This document shows positions 58,845 to 64,000 of a DNA stretch of 64,000 nucleotides, one piece after another. The notes under the pieces are model-generated. The model did no database searches. It was not told where the DNA came from and was given only the letters and a program-made list of their open reading frames with translations. The DNA is from Neobacillus niacini (GTDB lineage: Bacteria; Bacillota; Bacilli; Bacillales; Cytobacillaceae), in assembly GCF_023715785.1 (NCBI RefSeq), contig NZ_JAMBOX010000004.1, forward strand, positions 124,001-188,000. The letters run 5' to 3'. Every line of letters starts with the position of its first letter. Within the stretch, counting starts at the first letter, position 1. The position numbers and the translations under genes are program-made.

Positions 58845-61481
58845 TCAAACCGATTTTACCCATTCCTCGACAAATTGCAGAGCAGAATCGAGTTTTTCCG
58901 GGTCCTTTCCACCTGCTTGAGCCATATCCGGACGGCCGCCTCCGCCGCCTCCGCATCTAGTCGCAACCTCTTTAATTAACTTTCCGGCATGATACCCTTT
59001 ATCATTTAAATCTTTGGTTACGGCCGCAATCAAATTAACCTTTCCATCAAGGGCACTGCCAAGCACAATGACAGCTGAGCCAAGCTTTTGTTTCAAGTCA
59101 TCTGCCATGTTCCTTAAGTTATTCATGTCAGCTGCTTGAACCTTCGCCGACAATACGGTCACCCCGTCTACTTCCTTCGCTTTTGATACAAGGCTGCCGG
59201 CTTCAATATTCCCAAGCTTGGCCGCCAAGGATTCGTTTTCCCGCTGCAGATGCTTAAGTTCCGCGAGCAAGGTGTCGATCCGGCCGCCAACTTCTTTAGG
59301 ACTGGTTTTCAGCTTATCTGCTGCATCTTTTAACAATCCTACCTGCTCATTTAATACTCTGTAAGCAGATTCGCCTGTAACGGCCTCAATTCGTCTTGTG
59401 CCGGCGCCGATACCGCCCTCGGAAACGATTTTAAATAAGCCGATGACTGAAGTGTTCGGCACATGGCAGCCACCGCAAAGCTCAAGGCTGTAATCGCCCA
59501 CTTTCACAACGCGCACAATATCCCCATATTTTTCGCCAAACAGGGCCATCGCACCCATTGACTTGGCTTCGGAAATTGGTTTCAGGCTGATATCGACTTC
59601 CATGCTATTCCAAATCTTCTCATTGACGATTTTTTCTACTTGTTCAAGCTCCTCCGGCTTCACCTGGCCAAAGTGGGAAAAGTCAAAGCGCAGACGATCA
59701 GGTTCAACTAGTGAACCGGCCTGATTGACATGCTCGCCCAATACATCCTTTAATGCGCGGTGCAGCAGGTGGGTGGCCGTATGATTTTTAATGATTTTGA
59801 CACGATTGGCACCGTCTACCTCAGCAGCTACCTGCTGGTTGGTTTTTAGCGTTCCGGATTCAACAACCACTTGATGGAGGTTCTGTCCATTTGGTGCCTT
59901 TTGCACATCTTTAACCGCCACTGTCACTCCGTCCCCTGCGATCACACCTCGGTCAGCGATTTGTCCGCCGCTTTCAGCATAAAATGGCGTCATGTCAAGA
60001 ATCAGTTGGACCTCTTCTCCAGTTTCAGCCTGATCGGCAAGCTCGCCATTTTTAATAATCGCAAGCACGGTGGAATTGGTTTTCAGCTCATCATAACCGA
60101 CAAACTTGCTTTCAGAAGTAATATCGCGCAGCACGCCGCCTTGGACATGCATGGAGTTTTCATCATGTCGGGCAGCCCGGGCTCGTTCACGCTGCACTTC
60201 CATTTCATCCTCAAAGCCGTCATGATCAATTTTTAGACCTGCTTCCTCGGCATATTCCTCGGTTAGCTCAACCGGGAATCCGAAGGTGTCATACAAACGG
60301 AAAACATCTTCCCCGGAGATCGTATCGCTACCTGTGTCTTTGGCCTTCTTCATAACGCTTGCCAGGATGGCCAAGCCTTCGTGAAGCGTTTCATAGAAAC
60401 GCTCTTCCTCATTTTTGATGACTTTTTGGATAAATTCAGTTTTATCCTTTACCTCCGGATAGAAATCATGCATGATTTCGCCGACAACCGGAACAAGTTC
60501 ATACATAAATGGGCGGTTGATGTTGATTTGCTTTGCATAGCGGACAGCTCGGCGCAGCAGGCGTCTTAGCACATAGCCGCGGCCCTCGTTTGACGGCAGA
60601 GCTCCGTCGCCAATTGCAAAGGCCACCGTACGAATATGGTCGGCAATGACTTTAAACGCAACATCCTTCTCTTTATCGATTCCATATTTTTCTCCTGAAA
60701 TTTCCTCAGTTGCGCGTATGATTGGAATAAACAAATCAGTATCAAAATTGGTTGGAACGTTTTGAACAACGGATGTCATCCGTTCCAGCCCCATCCCAGT
60801 ATCGATATTTTTCTTTGGCAGCGGTGTGTACGTGCCGTCAGGATTATGATTAAACTGAGAGAATACAAGGTTCCAAATCTCAAGATAGCGCTCGTTTTCA
60901 CCTCCAGGATATAATTCCGGATCGTTCGGGTCGTCGCCATACTCCGGACCGCGGTCATAGAATATTTCCGTGTTAGGGCCGCTAGGGCCTTCACCGATAT
61001 CCCAGAAGTTTCCTTCGAGGCGGATAATCCGTTCCTCAGGAATGCCAATCTTTTTGTTCCAAATTTCATGAGCTTCATCATCTTCTGGGTGAATCGTCAC
61101 CGATAATTTTTCCTTTTCAAAGCCAATCCATTTTTCATCGGTCAAAAATTCCCATGCCCACTCAATCGCTTCTTCCTTGAAATACTCACCTATCGAGAAG
61201 TTGCCCAACATTTCAAAGAAGGTGTGATGGCGCGCCGTTTTTCCGACATTCTCAATATCGTTGGTGCGGATGGATTTTTGGGCATTGGTGATTCTTGGAT
61301 TTTCCGGCACAACCCGGCCATCAAAGTATTTCTTTAATGTTGCCACACCGCTGTTGATCCATAACAATGAGGGATCGTCGTGCGGAACCAGCGATGCACT
61401 TGGTTCAATATGGTGTCCTTTTTCCTCGCTAAAAAACTGCAAGAACATTTTTCGGATTTCTGCACCTGTTAAGTTTTTCAT
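58845..61481 (-). CDS. alaS: Alanyl-tRNA synthetase
   Basis: Charges tRNA-Ala and edits Ser/Gly. The 878-residue protein has the class II catalytic domain (1-240; motif [26 protein letters not shown]), the tRNA-binding middle part, the editing site [11 protein letters not shown] (about 569) and CGGCH (about 670), and the C-Ala DHHA1 domain with [15 protein letters not shown] near 850. The ATG follows TAAGGAGG. Controlled by a T-box leader. Confidence 0.97.
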   Translation of the reverse strand: MKNLTGAEIRKMFLQFFSEEKGHHIEPSASLVPHDDPSLLWINSGVATLKKYFDGRVVPENPRITNAQKSIRTNDIENVGKTARHHTFFEMLGNFSIGEYFKEEAIEWAWEFLTDEKWIGFEKEKLSVTIHPEDDEAHEIWNKKIGIPEERIIRLEGNFWDIGEGPSGPNTEIFYDRGPEYGDDPNDPELYPGGENERYLEIWNLVFSQFNHNPDGTYTPLPKKNIDTGMGLERMTSVVQNVPTNFDTDLFIPIIRATEEISGEKYGIDKEKDVAFKVIADHIRTVAFAIGDGALPSNEGRGYVLRRLLRRAVRYAKQININRPFMYELVPVVGEIMHDFYPEVKDKTEFIQKVIKNEEERFYETLHEGLAILASVMKKAKDTGSDTISGEDVFRLYDTFGFPVELTEEYAEEAGLKIDHDGFEDEMEVQRERARAARHDENSMHVQGGVLRDITSESKFVGYDELKTNSTVLAIIKNGELADQAETGEEVQLILDMTPFYAESGGQIADRGVIAGDGVTVAVKDVQKAPNGQNLHQVVVESGTLKTNQQVAAEVDGANRVKIIKNHTATHLLHRALKDVLGEHVNQAGSLVEPDRLRFDFSHFGQVKPEELEQVEKIVNEKIWNSMEVDISLKPISEAKSMGAMALFGEKYGDIVRVVKVGDYSLELCGGCHVPNTSVIGLFKIVSEGGIGAGTRRIEAVTGESAYRVLNEQVGLLKDAADKLKTSPKEVGGRIDTLLAELKHLQRENESLAAKLGNIEAGSLVSKAKEVDGVTVLSAKVQAADMNNLRNMADDLKQKLGSAVIVLGSALDGKVNLIAAVTKDLNDKGYHAGKLIKEVATRCGGGGGGRPDMAQAGGKDPEKLDSALQFVEEWVKSV

Positions 61482-61645
61482 ACTGATTTAGCCTCCTTAA
61501 ATTAATAAAATACAAATAACTACTTGAAAAAGGCGGTGTGAGCAGAGCTTCGCTATTCTGCTTCCGGTGGAAAAATTTGTATTTTCCACTCAACCTGTAT
61601 CAAGCGAAAACTCTATGCGGCGCTCCGCCCCTTTACCGAAAAAAA

Positions 61646-61909
61646 GAATACAAAAAAGCCCTCATCCCTATAGCAGGGACGAGAGCTTGCCTCGCGGTAC
61701 CACCCTGATTATGGATACAAAAAACCGTACCCATCTCTCAAATGTTGCCTTAACGCGGCTAGACGGCAGGGATTAGCTGCACTCCGGATTAGCGTTCTGT
61801 CATCCTTCATCTGGAGTCCCTTTCAGCCGGGGAGACTCCTCTCTTCCACGCAAATGCGTTACAGATGGACTATAACATACTCGATCCTTCTCCATGTTGA
61901 TCCTATTAT
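61646..61909 (-). promoter_or_regulatory. T-box riboswitch leader of alaS
   Basis: Minus strand: Stem I with CATCTG/CAGATG arms; a specifier GCT (61791-61793) after ACAGAAC reads as alanine; T-box TGGTACCGCG (61693-61702); terminator stem CGTCCCT/AGGGATG plus T6 (61651-61686). It allows readthrough on uncharged tRNA-Ala. The gene starts 165 nt further. Confidence 0.9.
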
Positions 61910-61916
61910 ATGACGA

Positions 61917-61945
61917 ATTATATCTACCCGCCACGGGTTTGTCAA
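61917..61945 (-). promoter_or_regulatory. Consensus SigA promoter for alaS
   Basis: Minus strand TTGACA (61940-61945), 17 nt, TATAAT (61917-61922): a full-consensus promoter, immediately after the yrrI stop. Confidence 0.9.
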
Positions 61946-61946
61946 A

Positions 61947-63026
61947 TCACTGCGAATTCGGTTCAGTTCGTGTGGTCATGAAATGATGTTTTGCGTGAAT
62001 AATCCCGACTTTAAGGACAGCAAGAACCGGTACCGCCAAAATCAATCCAAGAATCCCGCCAATTTCTCCCCCCGCAGTAAGGGCGGCCATAATCATTAGC
62101 GGATGCATATGAAGGCTCTTCCCGACAATATAGGGTGACAAGACATTCCCCTCGAGGAATTGCAGGCCAAATACAATTACCAAAGTAATGATGACAAGCT
62201 TCATAGAGGTAGTTGCGGCAATAATCACTGCAGGAACAGCCCCGATAAACGGGCCGAAATACGGAATGACATTAGTGGCACCAACAATCAGCCCTAATAG
62301 CAATGGGTATCTTAAGTCAAAAGCCCAGAACAGTATGGTCGAAACCGTTCCGATAATTGTACAAACGAGCAACTGGCCCCTGATATAGCCGCCCAGTGAT
62401 TCATCAACATCATGCAAAAACTGTGTCCCTTTCTTCCGCCACTGTTTTGGAGTAAGATACCAAACCGTCCTTCTGATCAACTTAAAGTCCTTCAGCATAT
62501 AAAAAGTGATAAAAGGGATAATCATTAAAATTAACGCTGAATTAAAGAATTTAATTAAAATCCCAACAAGAATGGTCAAGAGCGAATCGAGCCTTTGTTC
62601 AAAGGCATCAATTCCATCATTTATCCTCGTTTGCAGCCCATCCGGCCACTCTCTTGTATGTGATTGCAGCTCCCCAACATAGGTGCGATATTGCTCGGCA
62701 AAAACGGGAGCACTCTCTGACAAATCCTTAAGCTGATCAATGATTGCAGGAATCCCTTTATAAAGGGCAAGGCCGATGCCGCCAAAAAAAACGACGTAGA
62801 TCAGGATAATGGCAAGGCCGCGATGGAGCCCTTTTTCATGCAATTTTTCGATAATGGGATGGAGCAAATAAGTAATAAACCCGGAAATGACAAAGGGCAT
62901 AGCAATGATTGCGGCCACTCTGACAATAGGCACCCAGACAGAGCGAATTTTTAAAAACACGTAAATCGCAATCAGTAACAGAAGCAAAAAGCCGATTCGG
63001 TAAAACCATTTCATGCGAATGTCCAC
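61947..63026 (-). CDS. yrrI: AI-2E family transporter (YrrI-like)
   Basis: A 359-residue membrane protein with eight predicted helices (paired at about 10-28 and 33-55, later 160-180, 215-335) and the family motif FGPFIGAVPAVIIA and NVLSPYIVGKSLHMHPL. Members export small molecules or ions; the substrate here is unknown. The start is GTG behind GGAGG. It is upstream of alaS, as in B. subtilis yrrI. Confidence 0.9.
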   Translation of the reverse strand: MDIRMKWFYRIGFLLLLLIAIYVFLKIRSVWVPIVRVAAIIAMPFVISGFITYLLHPIIEKLHEKGLHRGLAIILIYVVFFGGIGLALYKGIPAIIDQLKDLSESAPVFAEQYRTYVGELQSHTREWPDGLQTRINDGIDAFEQRLDSLLTILVGILIKFFNSALILMIIPFITFYMLKDFKLIRRTVWYLTPKQWRKKGTQFLHDVDESLGGYIRGQLLVCTIIGTVSTILFWAFDLRYPLLLGLIVGATNVIPYFGPFIGAVPAVIIAATTSMKLVIITLVIVFGLQFLEGNVLSPYIVGKSLHMHPLMIMAALTAGGEIGGILGLILAVPVLAVLKVGIIHAKHHFMTTRTEPNSQ

Positions 63027-63087
63027 TAGAATGCCTCCTTACCGTTATTTTTGGAGACCGCATGTGGAAATATTCCCATTAGCTAAA

Positions 63088-63110
63088 AATCCCCCTCAAT
63101 TCAGAGGGGG
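63088..63110 (-). terminator. Terminator after yrzQ
   Basis: CCCCCTC/GAGGGGG stem (63091-63097 and 63104-63110), then ATTTTTAG on minus. Confidence 0.7.
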
Positions 63111-63119
63111 ACTCATTCA

Positions 63120-63254
63120 TTAAAAAATCGCTCGTTTAATTTTCCTTTGCATTTTTCGCATTTGGCGGCCAGTCATTACATTATTTCTTTGGGCTACATT
63201 ATAGGCTGCCATTCCGGCACCAAAAGCAATCACCGACGTCATCAATTTGTTCAT
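63120..63254 (-). CDS. yrzQ: YrzQ family small protein (DUF3918)
   Basis: A 44-residue protein starting MNKLMTSVIAFGAGMAAYNV with a hydrophobic first half and a strongly basic second half (RQMRKMQRKIKRA). AGAGGTG lies at 8 nt. It lies between yrrI and yrzR. Family function unknown; the helix plus basic tail suggests membrane association. Confidence 0.82.
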   Translation of the reverse strand: MNKLMTSVIAFGAGMAAYNVAQRNNVMTGRQMRKMQRKIKRAIF

Positions 63255-63277
63255 TACGTTCACCTCTAATTATTATT

Positions 63278-63452
63278 GTCCAGCTCCAGCGCCTAGGAGC
63301 TCGAGGTCATAAGCCAATCCGTCAAGAAGGCTAAAAAACAGCCTTCTGGCCGGCTCGTCTTATGCTTGTCGCCCCTGACCACTAAGGAAATCTCCCTAGA
63401 ATAATCATCGCAGGAACAAGCTGTGCTTGTTCCGAAGGCGCTTCCGCTTTTC
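63278..63452. repeat. Palindromic intergenic repeat, copy 3 (inverted, expanded)
   Basis: Runs from GTCCAGCTCCAGCGCC to AAGGCGCTTCCGCTTTTC, inverted relative to copies 1 and 2. It shares the outer arms and the GAAGGCT/AGCCTTC hairpin but carries about 55 extra bases containing a GGAACAAGC/GCTTGTTCC hairpin. It lies between yrzQ and yrzR. Confidence 0.75.
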
Positions 63453-63456
63453 TATT

Positions 63457-63648
63457 TTAAAGAGTGTAACGACGCAATTCTTCTTCAAACAAATCATCCA
63501 ATGAACTCAGCGTTCCGTCTTCCTCAACCTGATGGGTATTTATGATGCCTTTGGATAGGGACAATTCGATAAAACAGTTCCAGCAATAATATTGATTAAT
63601 GCCGATTTTTCCAATATCCTTGCTGGCGCAATTTGGACACTTAAGCAT
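63457..63648 (-). CDS. yrzR: Small zinc-ribbon protein YrzR-like
   Basis: A 63-residue protein with a four-cysteine zinc ribbon (CPNC and CWNC, residues 4-28) and an acidic tail (SSLDDLFEEELRRYTL). The start at 63648 follows GAGGTG; the frame is open five codons further. It is next to yrrD; symbol by position. Possibly a regulator or structural protein; function unknown. Confidence 0.7.
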   Translation of the reverse strand: MLKCPNCASKDIGKIGINQYYCWNCFIELSLSKGIINTHQVEEDGTLSSLDDLFEEELRRYTL

Positions 63649-63659
63649 GAAAAGACACC

Positions 63660-64000
63660 TCACGTTTGATTAACGTCTACGATAATGGCGTCCTTTCCAA
63701 TCGTTAAGGGCTTCTCAGATTGGATGATTTGTTTCCCTTCTGCAATATCCGAAAAGAAGCCATCCGTAATTTCGTACCCTACGATTGTGCCCAATTCTTC
63801 CTGAAAATATACATCTTTTAACAATCCGAGCGACTCGCCGCTACTCGTCAGCATCATCATCCCATCAAGCGAATGCTGATGAATTAATGTATATTCCGGA
63901 CTTTCTTTCAGTTTTTCCAATTGCCCTTCATCCTCGATCATGACCCCATCCCAGCCGAAGGAAGCTACCTTTTGAATATCCAAAAAGTAAGTTTGTTTGA
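63660..64000 (-). CDS. yrrD: PRC-barrel-like protein YrrD, partial (5' end outside)
   Basis: The frame is open to the right edge (113 codons visible), so the N-terminus is missing. The visible segment has SLGLLKDVYFQEELGTIVGYEITDGFF, the PRC-barrel signature, and KPLTIGKDAIIVDVNQ at the C-terminus. PRC-barrel proteins bind RNA or proteins; the role of YrrD is not known. It is followed by yrzR after 11 nt. Confidence 0.75.
   Translation of the reverse strand, partial: KQTYFLDIQKVASFGWDGVMIEDEGQLEKLKESPEYTLIHQHSLDGMMMLTSSGESLGLLKDVYFQEELGTIVGYEITDGFFSDIAEGKQIIQSEKPLTIGKDAIIVDVNQT

Noticed and set aside
61567-61776. 69-codon plus-strand ORF upstream of alaS
   Set aside because: Lies inside the alaS T-box leader and terminator; structured RNA explains the sequence.

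Overview
The window is a chromosomal segment of a low-GC, endospore-forming Firmicute of the family Bacillaceae. Nearly every gene matches a Bacillus subtilis housekeeping, competence or sporulation gene in family and, locally, in order. Spore genes (gpr, spoIIP, pro-sigK, sda, yqfC, yqfD), the comE locus, T-box leaders, a CIRCE operator and TTG/GTG starts behind strong Shine-Dalgarno (SD) sequences all fit that assignment. The exact genus cannot be fixed by eye. No prophage, CRISPR array, transposase, tRNA or rRNA gene was found.

Left part (1-12.6 kb, mostly minus strand): the glyQS T-box leader, recO, yqzL, era, cdd, dgkA, ybeY, pgpH, phoH, yqfD, yqfC, then a SigW-type promoter driving a short NfeD protein, floA and yqfB, then rpsU-yqeY. 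This covers DNA repair, ribosome assembly, lipid recycling, c-di-AMP turnover and membrane-stress functions. yqeW (phosphate-type transporter) stands on the plus strand.

12.6-27 kb: tRNA/rRNA/ribosomal protein modification (mtaB, rsmE, prmA), the heat-shock operon hrcA-grpE-dnaK-dnaJ behind a perfect CIRCE operator, hemW, lepA, then yqxA, spoIIP and gpr. 27-39 kb: rpsT on plus; holA, comEC (frameshifted), comEB and comEA on minus, comER and yqzM on plus, then the yqeG-yqeH-aroE-yqeI-nadD-yqeK-rsfS-yqeM operon. 38.6-44.6 kb: sda with upstream DnaA boxes, psd and pssA, an uninterrupted sigK, a BNR-repeat lipoprotein and an M3 oligopeptidase.

44.6-46 kb is the most unusual stretch. On the minus strand there is a consensus promoter with a palindrome in its spacer, a 37-codon ORF, two look-alike terminators, three tandem yrzI genes, and three further micro-ORFs of 20, 18 and 27 codons, each with its own SD. 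The 18-residue peptide aligns without gaps with the N-terminus of YrzI. This is the best candidate for an undescribed small-protein system.

46-64 kb (minus strand): mtnN-mccA-mccB (reverse transsulfuration, without the expected yrrT), yrrS, pbpI, greA, udk, the tRNA wobble-uridine hydroxylation/methylation genes trhP2-trhP1-trmR, mltG, yrzB, ruvX, ireB-like yrzL, alaS with its T-box leader, an AI-2E family permease, yrzQ, yrzR and a partial yrrD. Three copies of a roughly 120-175 bp palindromic intergenic repeat lie at 23.9, 52.6 and 63.3 kb.
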